Both the position numbers and the translations under genes were made by a program. 64,000 nucleotides of DNA from Leptospira sanjuanensis (lineage in GTDB: Bacteria > Spirochaetota > Leptospiria > Leptospirales > Leptospiraceae): assembly GCF_022267375.1 (NCBI RefSeq), contig NZ_JAIZBH010000001.1, positions 1,718,001-1,782,000 of the forward strand. Reading direction: 5' to 3'. Below are positions 37,401 through 45,977 of the stretch, one piece after another (positions within the stretch are counted from its first letter, which is position 1; the number at the start of each line of letters is the position of its first letter). The notes beneath the pieces were generated by a model. The model saw only the letters and a list, made by a program, of their open reading frames with translations. It had not been told where the DNA came from and did no database searches.

Positions 37401-38034
37401 CGGAACCGATCTCGCTGCGTATCCCGATACAAGACCGGCGAACGTGTATGATCCTCTTTGGGACGATATGGGAGTGGTCGCGGTTCGATTGAGGGATTAT
37501 CTTTCCCGTGATTCGGTGTATTCCTTGATTCCGATGTTCGACTTTTCAATGGATTTGGTTTTGGACGTAACACCGTCTCAGACGGAGATCGTACATGTTC
37601 TCAACTTGCTCGGATCGATCTTTCAAAATTCGTCCGGCAATCGAGACTATCTCGTAACGAATCTTTTGACTTCCGACACGCCCGCGTTGATCGAAGTCTC
37701 CGCCGTTTACGGAAGGTGCGTCAATGGAGTACTCATGGGACTTTCCTTAACGGGAGAATTCTTCAGTTATCTCGAAGCGGACATGAACACTCCGTATACG
37801 ATCCGCGAGATCTTCGACGATTTGGATCGATTGACCGTATCGGATATGGTTCAAAGCCGATCGGGAAACCGTTCGCTTCTTTATACTGCGGGAGTTCTGA
37901 TGAATCTGTTTGCGGACATCACGGAAAAGGGAAGAAAGCCGTTTCCGGACGGAACCGTGTTCTGGGACAGATTCAACAAGAACGAGGATTCGACGACATA
38001 TTGGGACAATCTCACTTCGATCTTTAGCCGTTAA
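34486..38034 (+). CDS. Giant lipoprotein of unknown function
   Basis: A 1182-aa exported protein with a short signal peptide and lipobox (IGFELLSC, Cys ~21). GGAG lies eight bases before the ATG at 34486; a TTG two codons earlier is less likely. I recognise no domain. The first ~280 residues are helical (KAGFQSLQPEQFNLRL, SSGIDDYRDANYPSDFSVV), the middle is Gly/Asn/Ser-rich and beta-like, and the end is helical again. A paired pattern with the next gene, also a giant lipoprotein, suggests a shared surface role. A double hairpin terminator follows. Confidence 0.8.
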   Translation: MKGFVWKWMTVLAIGFELLSCKPDEKKFDALTFYDNITSDGGLRLFNLLDDYPSLKAGFQSLQPEQFNLRLDSSMRKPSRKDITGFLRVSSDMFLKPEARVRESLLKANTLIHRLKEAPSGAFEGVLPWLERIRKYPGKVVRNLSPISQAALIYLYKTYNASETEIKYRELANALKDPDMIELFQDLETVLHKSLVLNANARSGVESILKGMIDPTLSGDRVLKTQMINLIAEVGNSFQQRAGFSDFKSSDTALKDLIVNLEKYYTPGGSVHDSSGIDDYRDANYPSDFSVVMTEAFRYLRPMLGAGGAYTKNPNVFLGKELSKNLFNLGFPTEAENVDFSLRELIRLDYLGRDRAYGGFEYKISALEQLMFLLTLADTYGFRWENPSDSTIMSLEPNGSVNGGPMTDGVLTVGDSIYALGSAMTGNLGVKAFLNQSANDGAVYRNGDATTPIPFTMGINTPTLALLESPDPSVVPAANDPVFTKTIPFMMKLIVNVVLSGGGPYYNKNRRDEAGNIYTIDGKPYIDSNGNDLIYKSSWSSSDYRIKVSDTGSGTCTAGSLCRWVGPGGRESNASYLNNQFTQVASGVNASGTKGWSIPIWEIAKTSSERALETDEEVLYKNFQWLLSEKRMVAVIPLRASLGPGVPYKMAAFVTVIANGLKGLMGAKPQFQDGSGCASKQNGKWNVLGSLWKPGCATSTQPNFRVAGTQVLEENFSSLPGDSMFFLEAWDYGTSGTSSITFNSLGDSNVYNIFYPPSSQYGVLPPVFAFNFPVMERLSFLTADAVSPSQVNAYWDKRNKLLPLIVSLAKTLTDQSDSANNKNPFQLLTGLSAALTRPLLTQTTDLETNSGGRTITVVKTALPNGKFRNRFAGPEEYLFRQSDPITEEPIRSPLSVLIEKERGFQDGLLNLVSKTKLLTHLVHMLAEMGRPSRQPGADLFFAGLASVAGEIKLTSETPTSVQFNLQTYLEKLGTDLAAYPDTRPANVYDPLWDDMGVVAVRLRDYLSRDSVYSLIPMFDFSMDLVLDVTPSQTEIVHVLNLLGSIFQNSSGNRDYLVTNLLTSDTPALIEVSAVYGRCVNGVLMGLSLTGEFFSYLEADMNTPYTIREIFDDLDRLTVSDMVQSRSGNRSLLYTAGVLMNLFADITEKGRKPFPDGTVFWDRFNKNEDSTTYWDNLTSIFSR

Positions 38035-38068
38035 TCGTAACCCTCAAGTCTCTAACTCTAAAAGCCGC

Positions 38069-38138
38069 TTTGCATCGTTCGATCCAAAACGATGCAAACA
38101 ATTCGAACGCCGGTTGAAGTTCCAACCGGCTTTTTTTT
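38069..38138 (+). terminator. Double hairpin terminator
   Basis: The first stem, TTTGCATCGTT (38069-38079) with AACGATGCAAA (38088-38098), is 11 bp. The second, GCCGGTTG (38109-38116) with CAACCGGC (38123-38130), is 8 bp with a six-base loop followed by eight T, a classic intrinsic terminator. It isolates the first giant lipoprotein gene from the second. I see nothing else in 38139-38382 apart from the second gene's ribosome binding site. Confidence 0.85.
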
Positions 38139-38382
38139 AATGCGAAGAAGCCCGCGTTTTTTTTGGATCGGAGCCGGAATGGAAGTGTGATTTTTCGGGC
38201 AGGAAGATTTGCGGTATTCAGTTTCACTCATCCCTTTTTAAAAAACAATCGCTAGAAAAAGGTTTTTTTATTCGAACATTCGAAAAAAAATCCGGAATAT
38301 AAGTACGAGATAAGTATGAAATCGGACGGGATTCGTATTCTTACCCCTGTTTTTAAAAAGAAAAAAGTGGAATAGGAAGGGA

Positions 38383-41300
38383 ATGCAGATGCTCAATCAA
38401 AGAATCAAATGGATTTCAACCGTATTGTTTCTCTGTTGGCTCACGGTCGATTGCTCGGATAAAAAGAAAGATTCCGGCTTTGATCTGATGGCGTTATTCG
38501 ACTTAGGAAGTCCGTCCGGCGGAGAAGTTTCGAACAATTCCGTCATTCCTCCCTACAACAACGTGGACAATAACGTCGCCACTCTTCCCGTAAATTTTGG
38601 AAACGCGGGACCGCAGGCGCATCTCTTCATCAATTCGTACGAAAACGTAAACCGGTATAAGGATCTGGAAATCCAGTTTTCCAAACCGATGAACCGCGCG
38701 CTCACCGAAGCGAGCATAACGTTGACCGGAACTTCCGGACCTTTGGCCGGTCCGGGGATCGGTGTGGAATTTTACTGGGCCAGCGAACAAAGACTGATCC
38801 TCAATCCGTACCGCGAACTCAAACCCGGAGAAAAATACACGCTTAACATCAGTCAAGACGCGCTCACGGTTTCGAATAAACCGCTTCTTCCTTACAGCCA
38901 GGAATTTAAAACGACATTGAATTACTCTCTGAACAACTCGATCGTGCAGGGTGCGATGAACAAGGCGCTCAACGGGACCGACGATATTTCTCTGGATACG
39001 TCCGCGAACGTCACCGTCAATTCAGCGTTTCAAAATCCGGTCGCGGGGGAGAATTACATCGATTCGATTTATCTCCGAAAAAGCGGAAGCGGATCTTCGG
39101 TAAAACTTTGTCCGAGCGCTCTTCCCGGATCGACTTGTACGATGAACGCGATCAGCGTGAATCTTTCGACTTCTTCCGTGCCGCCTACGATCGGCGGAAA
39201 CACGTATTATTATGAGATTCAGACCAAGTTCGGTCCGACGTATAAAAAATACTTCAGCTTCAATTACGGAAATCTAAACAACGCGAACAATCTTCTTGCA
39301 AACATTTCGAACGGAGTGATGGACGAGGCACAGATGCTTCCGTTTTTGGGGAAGGTGATTCAGAAGTTTACCACCGGAGCGTTCAAGGTGCAGGACGTAA
39401 ACGGGACTCCGAGAACGTTTCAAGAATTCCTAATAGGATTACCCGATCATTCCAAAAAGAAATTTTACGATAACGGTCAGTGGAACATCGGAGAAGCTTG
39501 TATTCGTCCGGGACAATCCGGTTCTCCTGGAACGAACAAGTTCGACGATTTCAAGAATCAACAATTTATATCCGTGTTGGGCGCAAAGCCCGGCGCGGAA
39601 GGAAGAGGGTATTGTTGGGTTCCTTCTTCCGCATATCCGACGTATCCGACTTCGGTAGTGGAGCCGAAAGGAGCGGAAGATCAGGGAGAATGGGCGTTCG
39701 ACAAATGGCCGAAAGCAGCCGCGCCTTTCAGCCGTTATAACGCTCCTCTGGAGGATTCGCTCGGCGCGGCGAGTATGACGATGGACGTATATGTAACCGA
39801 TATGCGTCTTCCCGCATTTGTGAAGAATGCCTCCGGCACGCAGCTTGGAAACGTAGCCGCCGACTTGCGGGTCAATCCGGGAACAGCGAACACCGCGCCC
39901 GGACTCGGGCTCGATCTAAGTTCGCGTTATGTGGAAGTGGATCTTTTTATCGTTTCCCGTTATGAAGACTGGTATACGATCTTTATTTCGCCGGGAACAT
40001 TGATGTATTTCAAGACGACCGCGCGTTTGAATTGGGATCCGAATGTGGACCCCGGTTTGAACGGAGGCAACAATCAGCTTCCGAATATTTACTTAACCAC
40101 TCCTTCTTTGAGAATGGCAAGAGCGAGAAACGTTTTATCGGTCGATGGAACGGGAACCGTTTCGATGGCGGTGCGAAGCCCGTTTGCAGTGAACAATACG
40201 GTGTTCCCTCTCAATCCGAGCAACGCGGACATCGATTCCGTAACGAATAACTTCTTCGTATTGCCTTGGTCCAATCCGACCTTTCTTCCGATGGGAATTT
40301 ATTCCGGTGCGGAAGATACGAAAGACTTTATGTATACCGCTCCGATGGAATATTCCGGATCCAACGAAGGCGGGGTGGATAACATTCTTGTTCCTTTGAT
40401 CGGAAGAGGAACGGTTCAGAATCTAGCGGGCGGAACGGTGCCTTACGTAAAAGGGATCATCACCCAGTACATGCTAAAAGACATCGTACAAAGAATCGCG
40501 CCGAACGTGTTGAATTCCGTGGTCGGCGCGCTTCGGGACGACGGGGTTACGATTCAATTGCCGAGTTATCTTCCCGAACCGCTCCGTAATTTTCCTTTGA
40601 CTGTAAAGATGAAGCTCAGAACGGACAGCGTGATCAAACACGACGGAGTGAATAAAGGACTCGTGAGCAATTTGGATCTTTCCTTTTCGAGCAACTACGT
40701 GGACCCGCAGGGAAGAGGACTCAGAAATCAGGCCGCCAAAACGGGAATGATCATCACGAGAAACCCCGCGACACCGTTCCCTTCTTCGTATCAGTTTACG
40801 CAGAGCAATGCGAATCCGGGATTTCTGTTGTCGCTTCATTCGGATACGATTTCTCAAGCTGCGTTTCATCTCTGGCAAAGAAGAGGATTGGACATCACGA
40901 TGAATAAATCCTTCATCGAAACGATCAACAGCTATTCGGGAGGAAATCCTCTCTTTCAATTGACCACTACTTTGCTCAAAGCCTCTCCGATCATTACGAT
41001 CTTAGCGCCGGGGAGAGAAAAACTGCAGGGGTTAAACGGATCGAACGCACTCGCACCGGCCGCAAAACCTTATGACGATATCGAGATGGTGATGGAACCG
41101 GTGCTGGCTCCGAGCGTAAAATTCAAACCGATGACGGGACCGGGAATTCCGAAACTGCGTTTGTATTTTACCGAGATGCAGTTGAAGATCGTCGCGAAAA
41201 AACCGGCGAGCTGCACGGGACTCACCGGAGCAGAGTTGACGGATTGCGGAGCGGATACGAGGCCGAACGGATACACATACACGTTAGGCGCGGTTCGGAT

Positions 41301-41745
41301 CAGTTTGGCCGCGGACGCGGAATTCAAATTCATCACTTTCTCCAATCCGAACAACGATCCTAATTTACAAAACTTGAATGCTCTTCAGGTGATTCTTTCC
41401 ACGAATAATTTGGATTATACGGTTGAAGTTTTGGAAGGAATCGCAAACAATCCTTTCGGACTCGATCCGGACGGAATCAACAGTGTGATCGAACCGTTAG
41501 TCACTTCGCTCGTGGTGCCTCTTGTCAATAGTATTCTGAAGGAGGTTCCCCTTCCTCCGCAGATCAACTTTCCGAAACTGAGACATCCGACGAATAACAC
41601 CGCGTGTGCGATCAACGCGAGAAGCAACGTGATTCAGTTCTTTACTCTCGCCACGGAGAATACGTCGGATCCGTATATGTTAGGCGGAATGAGATTCATA
41701 GGAGCGGCTGCAAGCGATCCAAGTTCGCTGATCATTTGCCCTTAA
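38383..41745 (+). CDS. Giant lipoprotein with Big_5 and TULIP-like regions
   Basis: A 1120-aa lipoprotein: FLCWLTVDC gives the lipobox. An Ig-like SbsA/Big_5 domain follows (~75-185), with DLEIQFSKPMNRALTEASITLTG and LKPGEKYTLNISQDALTVSNKPL. The middle is unrecognised. The last ~350 residues alternate long strands and helices and include INSVIEPLVTSLVVPLVNSIL and EVPLPPQINFP, which resemble the end of BPI/LBP-like (TULIP) lipid-binding domains; this is by eye. AGGA lies five bases before the ATG. The protein is probably at the cell surface or in the periplasm. Confidence 0.78.
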   Translation: MQMLNQRIKWISTVLFLCWLTVDCSDKKKDSGFDLMALFDLGSPSGGEVSNNSVIPPYNNVDNNVATLPVNFGNAGPQAHLFINSYENVNRYKDLEIQFSKPMNRALTEASITLTGTSGPLAGPGIGVEFYWASEQRLILNPYRELKPGEKYTLNISQDALTVSNKPLLPYSQEFKTTLNYSLNNSIVQGAMNKALNGTDDISLDTSANVTVNSAFQNPVAGENYIDSIYLRKSGSGSSVKLCPSALPGSTCTMNAISVNLSTSSVPPTIGGNTYYYEIQTKFGPTYKKYFSFNYGNLNNANNLLANISNGVMDEAQMLPFLGKVIQKFTTGAFKVQDVNGTPRTFQEFLIGLPDHSKKKFYDNGQWNIGEACIRPGQSGSPGTNKFDDFKNQQFISVLGAKPGAEGRGYCWVPSSAYPTYPTSVVEPKGAEDQGEWAFDKWPKAAAPFSRYNAPLEDSLGAASMTMDVYVTDMRLPAFVKNASGTQLGNVAADLRVNPGTANTAPGLGLDLSSRYVEVDLFIVSRYEDWYTIFISPGTLMYFKTTARLNWDPNVDPGLNGGNNQLPNIYLTTPSLRMARARNVLSVDGTGTVSMAVRSPFAVNNTVFPLNPSNADIDSVTNNFFVLPWSNPTFLPMGIYSGAEDTKDFMYTAPMEYSGSNEGGVDNILVPLIGRGTVQNLAGGTVPYVKGIITQYMLKDIVQRIAPNVLNSVVGALRDDGVTIQLPSYLPEPLRNFPLTVKMKLRTDSVIKHDGVNKGLVSNLDLSFSSNYVDPQGRGLRNQAAKTGMIITRNPATPFPSSYQFTQSNANPGFLLSLHSDTISQAAFHLWQRRGLDITMNKSFIETINSYSGGNPLFQLTTTLLKASPIITILAPGREKLQGLNGSNALAPAAKPYDDIEMVMEPVLAPSVKFKPMTGPGIPKLRLYFTEMQLKIVAKKPASCTGLTGAELTDCGADTRPNGYTYTLGAVRISLAADAEFKFITFSNPNNDPNLQNLNALQVILSTNNLDYTVEVLEGIANNPFGLDPDGINSVIEPLVTSLVVPLVNSILKEVPLPPQINFPKLRHPTNNTACAINARSNVIQFFTLATENTSDPYMLGGMRFIGAAASDPSSLIICP

Positions 41746-41774
41746 AAAATCATAGCGAATCAAGTTCGTTACGA

Positions 41775-41794
41775 GGCCTGCAAAATCGCAGGCC
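41775..41794 (+). terminator. Hairpin after second giant lipoprotein gene
   Basis: GGCCTGC (41775-41781) and GCAGGCC (41788-41794) form a 7-bp stem with a six-base loop, 30 bp past the stop codon. The following GTTCTAGTTT is only weakly T-rich, so termination is likely but not certain. Confidence 0.55.
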
Positions 41795-41999
41795 GTTCTA
41801 GTTTCAGGTCATGCCATAAAATAAGTTTTTGTCTTCTTCTTGTCTTAAAAAAACTCTCTCTTCTCTAAAAAACTAATTTCAAAATCGTGATTCTCTGCAT
41901 TCTAATACGTGCGAAAGAATTTTGATTGATAAAAAATCATGAGCTTTTATTCACAATTTAACTGAACGGTTGTAAGATAAAAAAGGTATTTGAAAATCA

Positions 42000-43592
42000 A
42001 TGAATATAACGCTCTATCAGATTTCTTGCTATTTAGTCGCGACTATCCTCGCTTATAGAACGCTCCATAATCTATTTCTATATTATAAGAACAGAAAGCA
42101 GGTGTATCTCCTACATTTCGCTTTTTTACAGGTTTCTTACGGCTTTTATCTCTTGTTTTTTACAAAAACGATCAATACGGCTAACGCACAAGAGGCCTTG
42201 ATTTGGGAAAGGCTTGAAAACGCGTTCATTCCTATTTTTGGAATGACGATGATTCTTTTTGTAAATAGCTATCGCAGAATTTTCAGTAAGGATTTCGTTT
42301 ATCTCTACATTCTTCTCAATGTTCTCTTGTCCGCGGTCATCCTCGTGGATCCGAATTCGTATCATATCGGGCTCGCGCACCAGAGAGCCTTTCCCGCGCT
42401 GGGAATCGTGATCTACGAAACGGACCAGCCTTTGCTCGTTCAGTATTTTTATCTGTCCGGAATTTTGATGATTATCTGGACTCTCTTTAAGGTGATCACT
42501 CAGTTCGTGCGGAACCTGTTTCGAAATTTATTTCTGCTCGTCGGTTTGATCGTATTTTGCACGAACGTGTTTCTCGATATTCTCGTCGCGATGGATATCG
42601 TTCCGTTTCCGTATACGTCCCATTTTAGCTTTTTGATTTTGATGTTTTCCGTGGATTCGTTTCTCACTTTGAACAAATCGGGAAGAGAAATTCGAGAGGA
42701 ATTGAAACACGCTTTGACTTCTCCCGAAGAATTCGGGCTCGCTTCCGAAAAACAAACGGAAGGAAACAAAACGAAGGAGGAGGAAGTTCACGCCGCCTAT
42801 TCCAAGATCGGTTCTCCTCATTCCGAAAAAGATCAGATCTTTATCCGAGCGCTCGGCGGCTTGGAATTGGAACGGGGGGGAGTTCGAATTCCTCAAACGG
42901 AAATCTCGAGCAAAAAGAAGATGTTGAAGCTCGTCAAAATTCTTCTCATTCGTTTCGAGAAAGGAATTCATCGAGAGGAGCTGCTCGAACTTCTTTGGCC
43001 GGGAATGACGGACAAGAACGGGCTCAACAGTTTGCACGCACTTTGTTTTCGTTTGCGGAGAATCATCGGAAATCCGGAGGCGCTTGTCTTTTCCGAAGAT
43101 CGTCTTTTTTTCAGACAGGATTTGGTGCAGACCGATTTTCAGTTATTCGAAAAACACTACGAGGGCGGGGCAAAGGCGCTTCGCAAAGGCGACACCGAAC
43201 TTGCGATTCAGGAATTTCGTTTTGCAAGAGCGTTTTATCGCGGAGACTTTTTCGAGTTCGATTTGTATTTTCCCGAATCGGAAATTCGAAGAGAATACAT
43301 TCGCAAGAGTTTGATCGAAATCTTCCGTTTCTTGTGCGAGAAAGACGGGGAACGAAAGGAGATGGAGGGCCTTCTGGAAGATTCCGCGAGCTGGATTCGT
43401 TTGGATGATTTGGACGAAAGAGCGTGGAGATTTCATTTCGAGGCGCTTTTGCAGTTGGATCGGAAAAACGAGGCGCTTCGCAAATACGAAGAATTCAAAA
43501 AGTCCTTAAGAAAGGAACTCGGAGTCGATCCGGAACCGGAAACTCTCGGTTTGATCGAACGAATTCGTTCCGGCGCTGTGAGTCGGGCGTAG
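42000..43592 (+). CDS. Membrane-anchored SARP/BTAD transcriptional regulator
   Basis: A 530-aa protein with about seven hydrophobic helices (~5-225), a charged linker and a SARP-like C-terminus. The winged-helix part (~275-375) reads [36 protein letters not shown] and [29 protein letters not shown]. The bacterial transcriptional activator domain follows (~385-525), with its TPR-like helices ending in [23 protein letters not shown] regulators are normally soluble, so fusion to a membrane sensor is unusual. Targets are not known. The start has no strong ribosome binding site. Confidence 0.82.
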   Translation: MNITLYQISCYLVATILAYRTLHNLFLYYKNRKQVYLLHFAFLQVSYGFYLLFFTKTINTANAQEALIWERLENAFIPIFGMTMILFVNSYRRIFSKDFVYLYILLNVLLSAVILVDPNSYHIGLAHQRAFPALGIVIYETDQPLLVQYFYLSGILMIIWTLFKVITQFVRNLFRNLFLLVGLIVFCTNVFLDILVAMDIVPFPYTSHFSFLILMFSVDSFLTLNKSGREIREELKHALTSPEEFGLASEKQTEGNKTKEEEVHAAYSKIGSPHSEKDQIFIRALGGLELERGGVRIPQTEISSKKKMLKLVKILLIRFEKGIHREELLELLWPGMTDKNGLNSLHALCFRLRRIIGNPEALVFSEDRLFFRQDLVQTDFQLFEKHYEGGAKALRKGDTELAIQEFRFARAFYRGDFFEFDLYFPESEIRREYIRKSLIEIFRFLCEKDGERKEMEGLLEDSASWIRLDDLDERAWRFHFEALLQLDRKNEALRKYEEFKKSLRKELGVDPEPETLGLIERIRSGAVSRA

Positions 43593-43897
43593 GACGGTTG
43601 GGACGGGAAGTTTTTGATCTGTTGTACATCCTACAAAGTTTGATTCACGGAAAATTGGAGGGACTTCTACCGAGCGGAATTTGCTTTGAATCACAAATGA
43701 CGTGGGAACTACCACGAAAAACTTCCCGGAACTACGAAAGAATGTAGGAACTACCACAGATTCCACTTTTACAATCGACCTTCTCTATAGTACGCGACTC
43801 GCCCAAAATAAAACGAGCATTCTAAAAAAAATCATGGACGGATCTGAAGCCGCGATTAACTTTCATCAAAATCTCTTAAGCGATAAATGTACCTGAA
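43593..43897. other. Intergenic region with short repeats
   Basis: The 305 bases hold no convincing gene; a 64-codon frame from 43702 runs through the repeats and is rejected. The repeat units at 43701-43758 are annotated separately. Confidence 0.5.
43701..43758. repeat. Short dispersed repeats (three units)
   Basis: CGTGGGAACTACCACG (43701-43716), TTCCCGGAACTACG (43723-43736) and TGTAGGAACTACCACA (43743-43758) are variants of one near-palindromic 16-mer. The core GGAACTAC is shared by all three. The units at 7505-7630 look like the same family. Similar elements appear widespread between leptospiral genes, as I recall. They precede the TRAP operon. Confidence 0.6.
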
Positions 43898-44911
43898 ATG
43901 AGAAATCGAAAGTCGAAGTTTGGTTTACTTTTATTTGTAACGATTGTTACAATAAACTCTCTCTCTTGTTCCCTCGTTTATAACGTCACCGGAAGAACGA
44001 TTTCTTCCTATGCAGAAGATCACCTAATCCCGTTTATGCTCCAGTCCAAGGATTTGGACTCGGTTTGCAACGCCGGTGTGAGCTTGGCGCCCTTGATCGG
44101 TTCGTTCGAGCGCGTTGCCCCACGTCCCGATCTTCCGATTTTGGTCGCGATGTTAGGTGCCGGAATGTGCGCGGAACGAGAAGCTCAGGAAGCGGAACTT
44201 CGCTATCTCTCCGCAGTCCGCAGAGGGAAGGGCGAAGAAGCGACCGATCATCAAGCGGTCGAAATCCGCAACCACGGTCTTGCCGCAAAACGATACGGCG
44301 AAGCCTACAAACGTTTTAATCTGTATTTCGGAGAATGGAACGGTAAATGTCCTTCTCTTTCCAAAGAAGATCAGTTCTACTATTTGATCGGTCTTTCCGC
44401 GAGTCTACTTGCGATTCTTCATGACCGAGCCGCGCAAGGTGTTGCAAACGTTCCCACCGACATCCCATCGATCGTGTCTAACGCGTCCAAATGCTTAAAT
44501 GCGGAAGAATGGTGGGGAGTTCCCCTTGCTCTCGAAGCGATCATCTGGCTTTCGATTCCGGGCGCGACTCCTGCCGGCAAGGATCCGTTTCAGCAGCTGG
44601 ATCGTGCGGTCGCGTTAGGCGATAAAGCGGGCGTCAGTCTTTCCCGCGCGTTTCATATCCAAGCGTTAGCCGGAAGAGGAAATCAGGACGCGATCAAAAA
44701 GGCCGTAAAGGAACACGCGAAAATTTTAGAGAAAGGTCAGGGGAATCCTGAGTTTCAACTTCTTGAATCGTATGCGGAACAACTTTCCAGACACGAGTCC
44801 GATAAAATCTGGATCAAAGAAAAAGGCCATCGTGGTCCTTTGCTTCTCGGAAGTTTTCCGCAAGGCAAACGCGATCTGAAAGAAGACGACGATCTTCTCA
44901 AAGGTCTTTGA
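43898..44911 (+). CDS. TRAP transporter T component (TatT-like) lipoprotein
   Basis: A 337-aa lipoprotein (TINSLSC lipobox, Cys ~24) of the TPR-like type that accompanies TRAP transporters in spirochaetes (TatT, known from Treponema pallidum). The mature protein is all-helical: SYAEDHLIPFMLQSKDL, FERVAPRPDLPILVAMLGAGMC, KRYGEAYKRFNLYFG and LALEAIIWLSIPGA. In Treponema TatT binds the solute receptor TatP as a trimer. The next two genes are the matching P and QM subunits, which supports the call. Confidence 0.85.
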   Translation: MRNRKSKFGLLLFVTIVTINSLSCSLVYNVTGRTISSYAEDHLIPFMLQSKDLDSVCNAGVSLAPLIGSFERVAPRPDLPILVAMLGAGMCAEREAQEAELRYLSAVRRGKGEEATDHQAVEIRNHGLAAKRYGEAYKRFNLYFGEWNGKCPSLSKEDQFYYLIGLSASLLAILHDRAAQGVANVPTDIPSIVSNASKCLNAEEWWGVPLALEAIIWLSIPGATPAGKDPFQQLDRAVALGDKAGVSLSRAFHIQALAGRGNQDAIKKAVKEHAKILEKGQGNPEFQLLESYAEQLSRHESDKIWIKEKGHRGPLLLGSFPQGKRDLKEDDDLLKGL

Positions 44912-44956
44912 TCCAAAGTCATTCTAACTGAGAATTCAATAGTAAGGAGAATATCC

Positions 44957-45958
44957 ATGATCCGTTTCCAAATTCTAACCGTTCTTGCGTTGGCTCTTGC
45001 GTCTTCGCTTTCGGCGGCAGATCCGATCAATAAGACGATCTGCGTCTTCGATCCGTCCGGAACGCACGGTGATATCTATAAGTCCGCTCTTCGTTATCAG
45101 GCACAGGCTCTGAACTGGGGAATCCGTCTCGAACCGAAGGCTTACACGGACGAAGTCGTTGCGAACTCCGATTTCAAGGCAGGCAAGTGCAATCTCGCAT
45201 TTTTGACGAGCCTTCGCGTCCGCGGTTACGTTCCTCAATCCGGTTCTCTTGAAGCGATCGGCGCTCTTCCTTCGTATGATCTTCTGAAAAGAACGATCGA
45301 CGTTCTTGCTAATCCGAAAGCGAGACAGTTGAACGTTGCGGGAGAATACGAAACGATGGCGATGTTTCCCGGAGGCGCGGTTTATCTTCTTTTGAGAGAC
45401 AAGAATCTCCGTTCCATTAAAGATCTCGCGGGAAAGAAGATCGCTACTTTGACGTACGATCAAGCGGCGACTACGATGGTCGACGTTGTGGGTTCTTCCA
45501 TGGTTCCCGCGGAGATCGCTACCTTTGCGGGAATTTTCAACAACGGACGTGCGGATGCTTGTTATTCTCCCGCGGTCGGTTTTAAACCTCTCGAATTGAT
45601 GAAAGGTGTTATGCCGAACGGCGGAATCGTAAAGTTTCCGATCGGACAACTTACGTTTCAAATCGTTGGAAAGACCGCGGATTTTCCCGCGGATTACGGA
45701 AATCAATCCAGACAATGGGCGGCGACTCAGTTTGATACGATGCTTGAATTGACCAGAAAGGCGGAAAGAGAAGTTCCCGCCAAGTATTGGCTCGAAGTTC
45801 CCAAAGAAGAAGTCAAAGGTTACTTCGAGAAATTCAGGGAAGTTCGCATTAAATTGAGAGACAAAGGCGTATATCACGCTTCCATTCTCAAGCTGATGAA
45901 AGGGGTTCGTTGTAAAGCGGACGCCGGTGCGGAAGAATGTTCCGATTCCTTAGAATAA
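44957..45958 (+). CDS. TRAP-type periplasmic solute-binding protein (TatP-like)
   Basis: A 333-aa periplasmic receptor: signal peptide to ~20 (cleaved after SLSA), then INKTICVFDPSGTHGDIYKSA and MAMFPGGAVYLLLRDKNLRSIKDLAGKKIATL, the hinge and domain-2 pattern of solute-binding proteins with two lobes. AAGGAG precedes the ATG. It begins 46 bp after the T component and 20 bp before the permease, forming one operon. The ligand is unknown; for Treponema TatP a hydrophobic ligand was proposed. Confidence 0.85.
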   Translation: MIRFQILTVLALALASSLSAADPINKTICVFDPSGTHGDIYKSALRYQAQALNWGIRLEPKAYTDEVVANSDFKAGKCNLAFLTSLRVRGYVPQSGSLEAIGALPSYDLLKRTIDVLANPKARQLNVAGEYETMAMFPGGAVYLLLRDKNLRSIKDLAGKKIATLTYDQAATTMVDVVGSSMVPAEIATFAGIFNNGRADACYSPAVGFKPLELMKGVMPNGGIVKFPIGQLTFQIVGKTADFPADYGNQSRQWAATQFDTMLELTRKAEREVPAKYWLEVPKEEVKGYFEKFREVRIKLRDKGVYHASILKLMKGVRCKADAGAEECSDSLE

Positions 45959-45977
45959 CCGGATAGAACGAGAACGC

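Noticed and set aside
43702..43896. 64-codon frame before the TRAP operon
   Set aside because: Lies across the short repeats, ends just before a better supported gene and has no recognisable content.
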